Notes: generated from the letters alone by a model not told the origin. A DNA stretch of 8,116 bases from Betaproteobacteria bacterium TMED156 (GCA_002171155.1 NHHF01000059.1:1-8116); one strand, 5' to 3'. Shown: positions 1 to 5,922, counted from the stretch's first letter. Made by a program: numbers and translations.

Positions 1-71
1 GACATCACTCACCACCTGTAAACACATCAATCATTTACAAACAATGAGATAGGCAATGTGAAACAAGAAAA

Positions 72-86
72 GTGGTGCCCAGGGGC
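72..86 (+). repeat. Outer terminal inverted repeat, left copy
   Basis: GTGGTGCCCAGGGGC here is the exact reverse complement of 8102-8116. Read on the minus strand, 89 to 73 has the layout of a tRNA 3' end: last T-loop base, CCGCC T-stem strand, CCTGGGC acceptor strand, discriminator A, then CCA. Only this part is tRNA-like; the sequence beyond 89 is not a tRNA. Confidence 0.6.
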
Positions 87-337
87 GGATTAATTGCCCT
101 TATACGGCACCAGTGCACATCTCACTGTTTGTAGTTTCAATAGGTTACGTATCACTGAGTCACTGTCAACAGGCACGATATGTACATCAGTTTGTACATC
201 ACCAATCCTTATCGTTTCTAGTATAGGGAGGGTGTGCATGTAGGTGACCGATACGGACCTCTATAAATCCACATAAGTGCGACACCTAAATGCCTTAGCA
301 ATCCCCATAAGGCACGTAAGTATCATCACTTACCTGC

Positions 338-367
338 CCATTCAGAAATCTTCTGGTAATGGAAAGG
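338..367 (+). other. Perfectly conserved 30-bp block with bulged hairpin, left copy
   Basis: The block is identical, 30 of 30, to the inverted copy at 7959-7988. It contains nested inverted arms: CCATT (338-342) with AATGG (358-362), and CAGAA (343-347) with TTCTG (351-355), around an ATC loop, with a two-base GT bulge at 356-357. This gives a ten-base-pair stem with one bulge. Such bulged hairpins are known as recognition features for HUH transposases and integron attC sites; assignment to either is not supported here, and dimeric protein binding is equally possible. Confidence 0.6.
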
Positions 368-520
368 GCCTACTACAGATACATGCATCTACAAGATGGG
401 TAGGCAGGAGCCATACCCACCTACGTAGGTATTATACATGTGCTGTAACACAGATTGGTGTGGGGAGTAGGTAACCAGATTAGTTGTCTTTAATGGCAGT
501 TAGGTGAGTAGCAAGTGTGG
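338..520 (+). repeat. Long imperfect inverted repeat, left arm
   Basis: Aligned by eye to the reverse complement of 7806-7988, this arm runs co-linearly over about 183 bp with only small compensating gaps and roughly three quarters identical bases. Conservation is uneven: the first 30 bp are identical, the stretch around GTGCTG-ACACAGATTGG and the GGTAACC core are well kept, and other parts are diverged. The pattern suggests separate conserved binding sites within a drifting non-coding sequence. Confidence 0.8.
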
Positions 521-607
521 TCACTTACAGTGCTTCACAGACATGCTGTTAATGGCGATTACAGAGTCACTGAGAGGTATTGGGTAGAGTGTGAATCACA
601 GGTACCT

Positions 608-632
608 GCAGGTGGTGTAGATAGGCTGTGTG
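608..632 (+). repeat. Dispersed 25-bp motif, left copy
   Basis: GCAGGTGGTGTA, six variable bases, then CTGTGTG. The same two blocks with the same six-base spacing occur on the minus strand at 2631-2655. This copy sits just beyond the 3' end of the DUF4116 gene and overlaps the ACCTGCAGGT palindrome. A related 9-mer, CACCACCTG, is present at 10-18. Function unknown. Confidence 0.4.
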
Positions 633-649
633 ATTGCAATATTTTGCCT

Positions 650-2338
650 TCAGAAATTCAATAAATCTTTGGAAACAAACCGCATCGCCTGGTCGTTGTT
701 TGCTACAGCTGCTTTTGCCACTTCCTTTTCTGACTTAAACACATTATTGGCAAACTCAAGTGCTAAGCCATTTTGTTTAACCGCGACTATTACAACTTCT
801 TTATCACCTTGTAGTTCAGACGACGCAAATTCTAACGCCAGCCCATTATTTCCCACAGCCGTTAGAACAATATCTTTATTGTTCCTTATTCGTTCAGAAG
901 CAAATCCCATTGCCCAAGTAACATGAAAGTGTGATAACTTAATAACCTTAGAGATTATTTCGTCATCATCATTCAGACTTTGTGGCAAATGGTCCGTGAT
1001 ATCGCAAAGATGTGCGTTGTAGCCAGAGTCCATATAGAGATTCAATGCTGCTAGAACAACATCTCTGTCGCCTTGTAAGCTTGGATCCAAATCCTCAAAC
1101 GCACCATAAGCTTTACTTACGATAGCTAGAGCAAAGTCCTTATCTCGAAAAAGAAATTCATTGGCGTAACGATAGGCTTGGTCATTGTTCTCTACGGCTG
1201 CGAGGACAACTTCGATGTCCGATTGCATGGTTTGAGAAACATGCTCAAGCGCACTACCTTGTCTCGTAACGGCCAGCATGACCAGCGATTTGTCACTTTT
1301 GAGTTCATCAGACGCATATTTGATAGCAAGCCCACACTGATTAATAGCTGATCTTACAACATCATAGTTTTCTATCATAGAGGGGTGCACGTCACGCAAA
1401 GCCATGCCATTTTGGTTAAGCGCAGCTAGATTAATTGTTAAGTTTTTCTTTAGCCGGTCCGATACGAAGTCTATCGCATAGCCGTTACATTTTACGGCCT
1501 CAAGAGCAATTTCAAAATCATCACAAAATTTTTGGTTAGCATATCTCAAAACTGCGCCAAAAGATTTTACTGCTTGTATAAAAAAATGTCTGTCCTCTCT
1601 CAATTTTTGATCAATAAATTCAAATATCCTATAATCATTCTCTAGTAAGCGCATGATCAACGCCCCGTCTGACTTTATTTCTGCTGGAAACATCTTAAAG
1701 GCGTTTGCGTTTAACCCATTAAGACCGCTGCCGTCAGATGGCATTAAGTCAGATAAGATTTTTCGAACTAATTTGCCATTTTGCAAAAATTTATGACCAA
1801 CATACTGCCAAGCACTAGCGCTTTGTTTTAAAGCTGTAAGGATGATCTCCTCATCATTTCTATAATTTTCTGATAAATATTCTAATGCAGTGCCATTTTT
1901 AGAGACCGCCATCAAAACGATATCTTTTCTGTTCCTCAAATTTTCTGATGCATGTTCTATCGCCCAACCATTTTCGGACACTGCCAACAAAACAATATCT
2001 TCTTTGTCACGAAGGGTCTCAGAGGCATATTTCAGAGCACTACCATTTTTATTTATAGCTAAACTTATTATCTCGTCATCTTCCCTGATTTTCTCTGGCG
2101 CATACTTGAGACCATGCACATCTATTTTGTTGACAACGTGTATAAACAGAGTCCTGTCAGACAAGACGTTATCTTTTGCGTATGCGAGGACACTTGCATC
2201 TAAACTTGCGTCTAAAGCATTTGTAATGAAATTAGCGTCTGCTAAAAAATGATCCGGACAGTCTTCCAATATTGATGTATCGGCTAAACCGTTGATGGCG
2301 CCTGACTCTAATTCCTCAATGATTTCTTCTTTGTTCAT
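650..2338 (-). CDS. DUF4116 repeat protein
   Basis: The 562-residue product is almost entirely tandem alpha-helical repeats of about 25 residues. Each unit reads roughly as D-x-E-I-V-x-x-A-V-x-x-N-G-x-A-L-x-F/Y-A-S-x-x-L, the signature of DUF4116. Clear units follow one another from about residue 85 to 175 and again from about 260 to the C-terminus; the copies at the end are the most regular (DIVLTAVGNNGLALEFAS and following). No signal peptide, membrane segment or enzymatic domain is visible. The ATG start has GGAGAG at 2344-2349, seven to eight bases upstream. DUF4116 has no established biochemical role; a superhelical protein-binding scaffold is inference from repeat architecture. It is the last gene of the minus-strand block, separated from the preceding gene by about 350 bp, so it is probably expressed from its own promoter. 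Its 3' end faces the left terminal arm. Confidence 0.9.
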   Translation of the reverse strand: MNKEEIIEELESGAINGLADTSILEDCPDHFLADANFITNALDASLDASVLAYAKDNVLSDRTLFIHVVNKIDVHGLKYAPEKIREDDEIISLAINKNGSALKYASETLRDKEDIVLLAVSENGWAIEHASENLRNRKDIVLMAVSKNGTALEYLSENYRNDEEIILTALKQSASAWQYVGHKFLQNGKLVRKILSDLMPSDGSGLNGLNANAFKMFPAEIKSDGALIMRLLENDYRIFEFIDQKLREDRHFFIQAVKSFGAVLRYANQKFCDDFEIALEAVKCNGYAIDFVSDRLKKNLTINLAALNQNGMALRDVHPSMIENYDVVRSAINQCGLAIKYASDELKSDKSLVMLAVTRQGSALEHVSQTMQSDIEVVLAAVENNDQAYRYANEFLFRDKDFALAIVSKAYGAFEDLDPSLQGDRDVVLAALNLYMDSGYNAHLCDITDHLPQSLNDDDEIISKVIKLSHFHVTWAMGFASERIRNNKDIVLTAVGNNGLALEFASSELQGDKEVVIVAVKQNGLALEFANNVFKSEKEVAKAAVANNDQAMRFVSKDLLNF

Positions 2339-2689
2339 TAGTGCTCTCCAACACCAAGAAAAATGTCCACTTCAAGACTGAAAAATTTGGGCCACTCGAG
2401 AAAAACCAAATATGAATAGCAACAAAGTCAATCTTTACTTCCCAAATATTAACAACCGAATCACTCACTATTATCCTCTAAACAGAGATTTACCTCACTA
2501 TTGGATTTTGCAATAGCCGTTGTACATAGATATTGTGCATAGAAACGTAGTCTTGGCCCTTTGCGAATGACAAGAAATCTGACGGATTCTGCAAGTGGTG
2601 ATGGTATGCAACTCGACGCCCCAAAAGACCCACACAGGGTTCATACACCACCTGCTTTATCAACATACATACTGGTATAAACCGACTAA
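2339..2689. other. Intergenic stretch upstream of the DUF4116 gene
   Basis: No convincing gene is seen; the longest open frame on the minus strand overlaps the better-supported 42-codon ORF in another frame and has no ribosome site. The stretch includes the DUF4116 ribosome site (2344-2349), a CTATTG/CAATAG inverted pair (2498-2503 and 2511-2516), and the second copy of a dispersed motif (2631-2655). On the minus strand a four-base-pair ACCC/GGGT stem is followed by CTTTT (2623-2640), a weak terminator-like element for the small genes upstream. No clear promoter boxes stand out. Confidence 0.5.
2631..2655 (-). repeat. Dispersed 25-bp motif, internal copy
   Basis: On the minus strand this reads GCAGGTGGTGTA, six bases, CTGTGTG, matching 608-632 on the plus strand in 20 of 25 positions with identical spacing. 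It lies about 35 bp beyond the stop of the 42-codon ORF, so it follows a gene group rather than preceding one. Confidence 0.4.
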
Positions 2690-2818
2690 CTAATCGGCAA
2701 AGTGACCTTTTTGGCAAAGTTCATCAATAATCATGAGTGATCTTTCGCAGTCAAGAATAGATCCCGCACCGTTCAAAATCTTTCCTTGATGTAGATAATT
2801 GCCTACTTCACGTGACAT
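2690..2818 (-). CDS. Small hypothetical protein, 42 aa
   Basis: This short ORF begins with ATG at 2816-2818 and ends at TAG. Its product (MSREVGNYLHQGKILNGAGS at the N-terminus, ending in an amphipathic, helix-like segment with LMIIDELCQ) has a balanced composition typical of real coding sequence. Its start lies inside the 3' end of the upstream gene, overlapping it by 11 bp, an arrangement typical of translational coupling; no strong independent ribosome site is seen. I do not recognise the family. With the upstream 89-residue protein it could form a two-gene unit. Length and lack of a clear ribosome site keep confidence moderate. Confidence 0.45.
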   Translation of the reverse strand: MSREVGNYLHQGKILNGAGSILDCERSLMIIDELCQKGHFAD

Positions 2819-3077
2819 TTTTGTTTGTGCCGTGCTCAGCCAGTTTTTCATTTATGTCTTCAATAAGATTGTTAAGCTCTTCGATACGTTCCCAAAGCTT
2901 TATTTCGCCACACATCTCCGGAGGGATGTGCTTGCCTTGAAGCATCACAAATTCGTGGCTGAGAGGCTCCCAAATTTCTATTGGTAATAATTCCTCTTCC
3001 TCTAATTCTTGGAGCCAAGTCTCAATGTGATCTTGTGTTTCTCTAAGGTCTTTGAGTGCTTGTTCTTTTGATGACAT
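2808..3077 (-). CDS. Small acidic helical protein, 89 aa
   Basis: The product is short, strongly charged and predicted helical. Residues about 3-33 and 58-82 have heptad-like spacing of Leu/Ile/Trp with many Glu/Lys, suggesting two helices that pair as a coiled coil or hairpin, joined by a proline-containing middle (HIPPEMCGE). No catalytic motif, signal or membrane segment is visible. I chose the ATG at 3075-3077 because TAGGAC at 3083-3088 stands six bases upstream; an in-frame ATG nine codons earlier has no ribosome site. The 3' end overlaps the start of a 42-codon ORF. Function not recognised; a small partner or regulatory subunit is only a guess from size and composition. Confidence 0.7.
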   Translation of the reverse strand: MSSKEQALKDLRETQDHIETWLQELEEEELLPIEIWEPLSHEFVMLQGKHIPPEMCGEIKLWERIEELNNLIEDINEKLAEHGTNKNVT

Positions 3078-3082
3078 TTTTT

Positions 3083-3088
3083 GTCCTA
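3083..3088 (-). promoter_or_regulatory. Ribosome binding site deciding the 3077 start
   Basis: TAGGAC on the minus strand, six bases before ATG at 3075-3077. It favours the 89-residue form over the 98-residue one. Confidence 0.55.
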
Positions 3089-3171
3089 TTAAACTCTTAT
3101 GCATGTAACTGCAGTTTTTGGAAATGCTGCGGGCCTAATTGATTAATACAAACTGACGTTCCGTGAGGAAC

Positions 3172-3523
3172 CTACTGCAATTGGAGTGTCGCTTCGGCCG
3201 GATCTGGATTAGAGACATCGAAAACAGCAACGGAAATGGCATTAGTTAAGTCTGTAATAAAGGAAGGCTCATCTTTTTTTAATGTAATGAAAAATACTTG
3301 TTGGGCTATAGGCATAAAGAGGATTCCTATCTTCATCCACCTCGTCGCCCAAATCTTAAGCCAGTAATTTACACTGCTGCTGATATAAAAATGACATAAC
3401 ACCATCAATAGTAGGGTGAACATTCGAGGACGCCACTAGCTCAAATTTTATCAACAACTCAATCAGACTTTCCAATTCACTTAATGGTGTGATTGGATCT
3501 TCAACCTGAAATTGTGAAGCCAA
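3172..3523 (-). pseudogene. Broken gene with internal stop and frameshift, about 116 codons
   Basis: A strong AAGGAGG site (3530-3536) precedes a TTG start at 3521-3523. Translation gives about 55 protein-like residues beginning LASQFQVEDPITPLSELESL, then an in-frame TAA at 3356-3358. The same frame continues with convincing residues (DLGDEVDEDRNPLYAYSPTS) up to a run of seven A on the minus strand near 3276-3282; after it, the coding-like sequence continues in the frame shifted by one (DEPSFITDLTNAISVAVFD) to TAG at 3172. Total length, 352 nt, equals 117 codons plus one extra base, as expected if one A was inserted in the run. The first segment is helical and Leu/Glu-rich, the last part strand-like. 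Family not recognised. It could be a true pseudogene, a sequencing error at the homopolymer plus a real stop, or two overlapping short genes; an ATG-initiated frame from 3423 covers the second half but its first part is not protein-like. Confidence 0.5.
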
Positions 3524-3529
3524 TTTTCT

Positions 3530-3536
3530 CCTCCTT
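3530..3536 (-). promoter_or_regulatory. Strong ribosome binding site before a TTG start
   Basis: AAGGAGG on the minus strand, six bases from TTG at 3521-3523. This near-consensus site shows that translation was meant to begin here even though the reading frame is now interrupted. Confidence 0.65.
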
Positions 3537-3798
3537 TTGGTTCATCCTGTAGCACTGCTGAGCAGAATTTAGTTACTTATCACAAATAAATCTATTCTGG
3601 AGAAATTCCACGGCGATGGTGCCTTTATCCCTAGATTCATAGGATTGTTCGATGTTAAGTTCCCGTTAGTATTCCCGATTATGACCTGCCCGTAGCAAGA
3701 AAAGCCCCTGTGAATTTTTTTATGTCATGGGATAGAAACTCCCTATTCAACAGTGCATCGCTGTCAACGTTACAGTCCAGCGTGAAAAAATATCGAAT

Positions 3799-4878
3799 TT
3801 AAGTTAAGTAGCGATTTGGACTAAATAAGAAGTCTTTTACGTCCAAAGGCCGGAAATTTGCGTCTTTACCTGTTTCAATTAGATCTTGAGACAGCGTCGG
3901 TCTGATCAGTCGTTTGGGAAGAATTACAGTCATGCCATATGCGAGACTTGTTTTTAAAGGTATTCTACAAAGCCATCGATTGGGCATTGCCCTTTGAGTT
4001 TTGCCAAGTTCAGCAAATCTTACTACTGGTATCGAATTGTATCCTTGTGGTTGGTTTGTGTACTTTCCAACAACACTTTCAACCATCTCAACGTCACTGT
4101 AAGATCGGGCCCACTCCAGCAACAACCCAAACAAGTGATCGTCACTATCAGTCGCAAATCTTGTTAGGTTTTCGTAATTTGACCCTGCCACTTTCACTTC
4201 AATTTCAATTCTTTTGGCAGGTTTGCAGCAATCACCCAAGGAAAGTAAAATTTTAGTTAGATTTTCTGGCAGATGTATTTGGGCAGGTTCACGTTTTGGC
4301 TCAGCCCAATTGAGCACTTCCACCTTTATGTTTTGCTGATGAAATTTTTCTTCGAAAAGGTCCAAAACTGTTCCTTCGATTTGCTTTGGATTATCGACCT
4401 TAGCAAGTGAGATGTAGATGTCGTCAACCCATACAACTTCCTCGCCCGAAGCGAGCTTAGACTTGTACGCTTTATGCCTTTCACCGGCATGGTGTTGCCA
4501 TCCTTCAGTATGGTCTGTGGAGCCACCGATTGAAGCTAGTAATTTACGGATATGATGTCTAAGCCTGCCTTCTCCAAACAATCCAGATTGGAGGTCCCCC
4601 TCGGTTATGCCAACATAAAGGATCGGGAATACATCGCTAACAATACAATAAATAAAGCATTTTTGATTGACTAAACAAGAAATCTCAATTGGAAGACTAA
4701 TCATGTCTTTTAATGCCGGCGGGCCGACTTTGAGGCCAGAACCAATGACAGGCTCACAGCGAGTTTCGCTGTTCCTTGCCAAGCGATGAAAATCACCAAG
4801 CCAGCCATGGTTAAAGTCACCTTGCACGTTAATTTGTGCTATTTTGCTCAACTTGAAAAATTCGCAAAATGAAACCAC
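3799..4878 (-). CDS. GIY-YIG-type nuclease domain protein, 359 aa
   Basis: Residues about 72-195 carry the GIY-YIG endonuclease pattern: a strand with the first motif FIYCI (Tyr77), then LYVGITEGD (Tyr88-Val-Gly90), a helix with RLRHHIRKL (Arg105/107, His108/109), and QIEGTVLDLFEE with the metal-binding Glu168; Asn190 in VLNWAEP may serve as the final conserved Asn. GIY-YIG domains cut DNA using one metal ion and occur in repair, restriction, homing and defence proteins. The N-terminal 65 residues and the C-terminal half (about 205-359) match nothing I know; the latter is probably target recognition or partner binding (inference). Start: GTG at 4876-4878 with TGAGGA at 4888-4893 about nine bases upstream; the later ATG at residue 59 has no ribosome site. 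It is divergent from the PD-(D/E)XK gene with only 72 bp between chosen starts, suggesting shared control. Confidence 0.75.
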   Translation of the reverse strand: MVSFCEFFKLSKIAQINVQGDFNHGWLGDFHRLARNSETRCEPVIGSGLKVGPPALKDMISLPIEISCLVNQKCFIYCIVSDVFPILYVGITEGDLQSGLFGEGRLRHHIRKLLASIGGSTDHTEGWQHHAGERHKAYKSKLASGEEVVWVDDIYISLAKVDNPKQIEGTVLDLFEEKFHQQNIKVEVLNWAEPKREPAQIHLPENLTKILLSLGDCCKPAKRIEIEVKVAGSNYENLTRFATDSDDHLFGLLLEWARSYSDVEMVESVVGKYTNQPQGYNSIPVVRFAELGKTQRAMPNRWLCRIPLKTSLAYGMTVILPKRLIRPTLSQDLIETGKDANFRPLDVKDFLFSPNRYLT

Positions 4879-4950
4879 TTGGTGCTATCCTCAGATGCTT
4901 AAACTTCTCAAGAATTCGGAAACGTCACTCAACAATACGAGGTGAAGATA
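4879..4950. promoter_or_regulatory. Divergent start region between two nuclease genes
   Basis: These 72 bp must hold the 5' ends of both divergent genes, including both ribosome sites (4888-4893 minus, 4939-4945 plus). The space is too short for two fully separate promoters with long leaders, so promoters must overlap or lie partly inside the opposite gene. I see no confident -35/-10 pair and no obvious long palindrome. Confidence 0.4.
4939..4945 (+). promoter_or_regulatory. Ribosome binding site deciding the 4951 start
   Basis: GAGGTGA, five bases before GTG at 4951. The earlier in-frame GTG at 4942 lies within this site and so is the less likely start. Confidence 0.65.
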
Positions 4951-5733
4951 GTGAAGGAAAACAGAAAGCGGCACCGCAGTCAATTTGACCCAGATAATCA
5001 AGCACCTTACGAATTAAGCCGATCACGCATTGAAAATTTTATAAAATGCCCTGCCTGCTTTTATTTACAGCAGGTCAAGGGTGTAAAATACCCCAGCATA
5101 CCCGGTTTTAACATAAATGAGGCCACAGACATTCTTCTAAAAAGAGATTTTGATCAATATCGGGGTAAAACCGAAACCCATCCTTTTCTGATTAAAAGGG
5201 GCATGAGCCATGTTGTCCCTTATCAGCATGACGACTTCGAATTATGGACACAAAGCCTGCATTTTGGTTCAGAAGGCCGCATGCATACCGTCCATGAACC
5301 AAGTAACATCAAATTTGGTGGAGGGTTGGACGACATCTGGCGAAACACCCAGACGGATGAACTTCACATCGTCGACTACAAAAGCACATCGCAGAAAACC
5401 AAAGGCAAGCAGATTACATTGGATGACAAATGGAAGGCTGCATACAAGAGGCAGATGGACATGTATGTCTGGATAATGAGACAGAAAGATTTTAACGTCA
5501 GCTCAACAGGTTACTTTTTATATTGCGATGGTGACAGGTTTAGCGATTACGAGTTTCTTTGTTCCGACGAAGCTGTGATGAAATTCAAAATTAGTCTCAT
5601 CCCTTACACTGTCAACACAGATTGGATAGAACCCACACTGTTAAAAATTAGAAAATGTCTTTTAGCTAAGGACGCGCCCGCGCATTATCCAGATTGCGAA
5701 TATGGTCGGTTTATCGATGCGGTGGCAAAATGA
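4951..5733 (+). CDS. PD-(D/E)XK nuclease, Cas4/RecB-like
   Basis: The 260-residue product follows the RecB/Cas4 branch of PD-(D/E)XK nucleases (PDDEXK_1-like). In order: ELSRSRIENFIKCPACFYLQ (residues 21-40, with Cys33 and Cys36), His115, the metal-binding Asp127 in GGLDDIW, the catalytic Asp142-Tyr-Lys144 in IVDYKSTS, and the QxxxY motif Gln168-Tyr172 in KRQMDMYVW. Two further cysteines, Cys236 and Cys249, lie near the C-terminus, so a four-cysteine iron-sulfur cluster as in Cas4 and AddB is plausible. From memory, related proteins often end in CxxCxY; here the second Cys position is Gly252, so the cluster may be altered. Length is normal for stand-alone members. Expected activity is metal-dependent DNA cleavage, perhaps exonucleolytic. 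Start: GTG at 4951 with GAGGTGA upstream. No cas1/cas2 or helicase gene is adjacent, so a CRISPR or AddAB role is not supported. Confidence 0.85.
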   Translation: MKENRKRHRSQFDPDNQAPYELSRSRIENFIKCPACFYLQQVKGVKYPSIPGFNINEATDILLKRDFDQYRGKTETHPFLIKRGMSHVVPYQHDDFELWTQSLHFGSEGRMHTVHEPSNIKFGGGLDDIWRNTQTDELHIVDYKSTSQKTKGKQITLDDKWKAAYKRQMDMYVWIMRQKDFNVSSTGYFLYCDGDRFSDYEFLCSDEAVMKFKISLIPYTVNTDWIEPTLLKIRKCLLAKDAPAHYPDCEYGRFIDAVAK

Positions 5734-5771
5734 CTTTCAACTGGAACACCTATGGTACAAGCGAGATTTAG
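5730..5771 (+). other. Very short ORF coupled to the nuclease stop codon
   Basis: ATG at 5730 overlaps the TGA of the PD-(D/E)XK gene (ATGA). It encodes only MTFNWNTYGTSEI before TAG. The ATGA overlap is the classical layout of a translationally coupled downstream gene, and the peptide looks like a protein N-terminus. It could be the remnant of a lost third gene, or chance. Confidence 0.2.
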
Positions 5772-5793
5772 CGATCACGAGGGCAAAAAATAA

Positions 5794-5821
5794 CTCAAAA
5801 ATAAAAAGCAGAATTTTTGAG
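5794..5821. repeat. Perfect 9-bp inverted repeat, possible operator
   Basis: CTCAAAAAT (5794-5802) and ATTTTTGAG (5813-5821) are exact reverse complements with a ten-base spacer. The arms lie between the PD-(D/E)XK and second GIY-YIG genes. Centre-to-centre spacing of 19 bp, close to two helical turns, suits a dimeric DNA-binding protein. The stem is too AT-rich for a standard intrinsic terminator. Confidence 0.45.
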
Positions 5822-5916
5822 ACGGGATTTAAAAATTAATGCGCAATAACCGTAAATCCAAATGGCGATGTATTTAGCGGTCTCAAGACAAAACTTTTAT
5901 CAATTTAAATGCATCT

Positions 5917-5922
5917 GGAGAG
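5917..5922 (+). promoter_or_regulatory. Ribosome binding site deciding the 5931 start
   Basis: GGAGAG, eight bases before ATG at 5931. The in-frame ATG at 5862 has no such site and would add 23 residues that do not look like part of the domain. Confidence 0.65.

Larger units (their letters stand above)
1..649. other. Left non-coding region
   Basis: No convincing gene lies here; the open frames present cross the inverted-repeat sequence and lack ribosome sites or protein-like composition. The stretch holds the outer terminal repeat (72-86), a 9-bp direct repeat TGTACATCA at 181-189 and 193-201, TGCCTTA/TAAGGCA inverted arms (291-297 and 308-314), GTAAGT/ACTTAC arms, the conserved hairpin block (338-367), a 12-bp palindrome ACCTACGTAGGT, and overlapping palindromes CAGGTACCTG (599-608) and ACCTGCAGGT (604-613). 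It ends at the 3' end of the convergent DUF4116 gene. Density of short symmetric sites suggests protein binding rather than coding. Confidence 0.6.

Noticed and set aside
277..474. Open frame of 65 codons inside the left arm
   Set aside because: It crosses the inverted repeat, has no ribosome site, and the right arm copy does not preserve the frame.
1..649. Integron attC site or cassette array
   Set aside because: A single GTTAGGT resembles an R' box, but there is no paired box set, no integrase, and genes point in both directions.
2623..2640. Intrinsic terminator on the minus strand
   Set aside because: Stem is only four base pairs and the T run is four bases; mentioned but not called.
2490..2717. 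Open frame of 75 codons on the minus strand
   Set aside because: Overlaps the better 42-codon ORF in another frame, has no ribosome site, and its composition is not protein-like.
3155..3171. Terminator-like hairpin GTTCC/GGAAC after the broken gene
   Set aside because: Five-base-pair stem without a T run; too weak to call.
4951..5733. CRISPR-Cas adaptation gene cas4
   Set aside because: Motifs are Cas4-like, but there is no cas1, cas2 or repeat array in the window, and stand-alone members of this superfamily are common.
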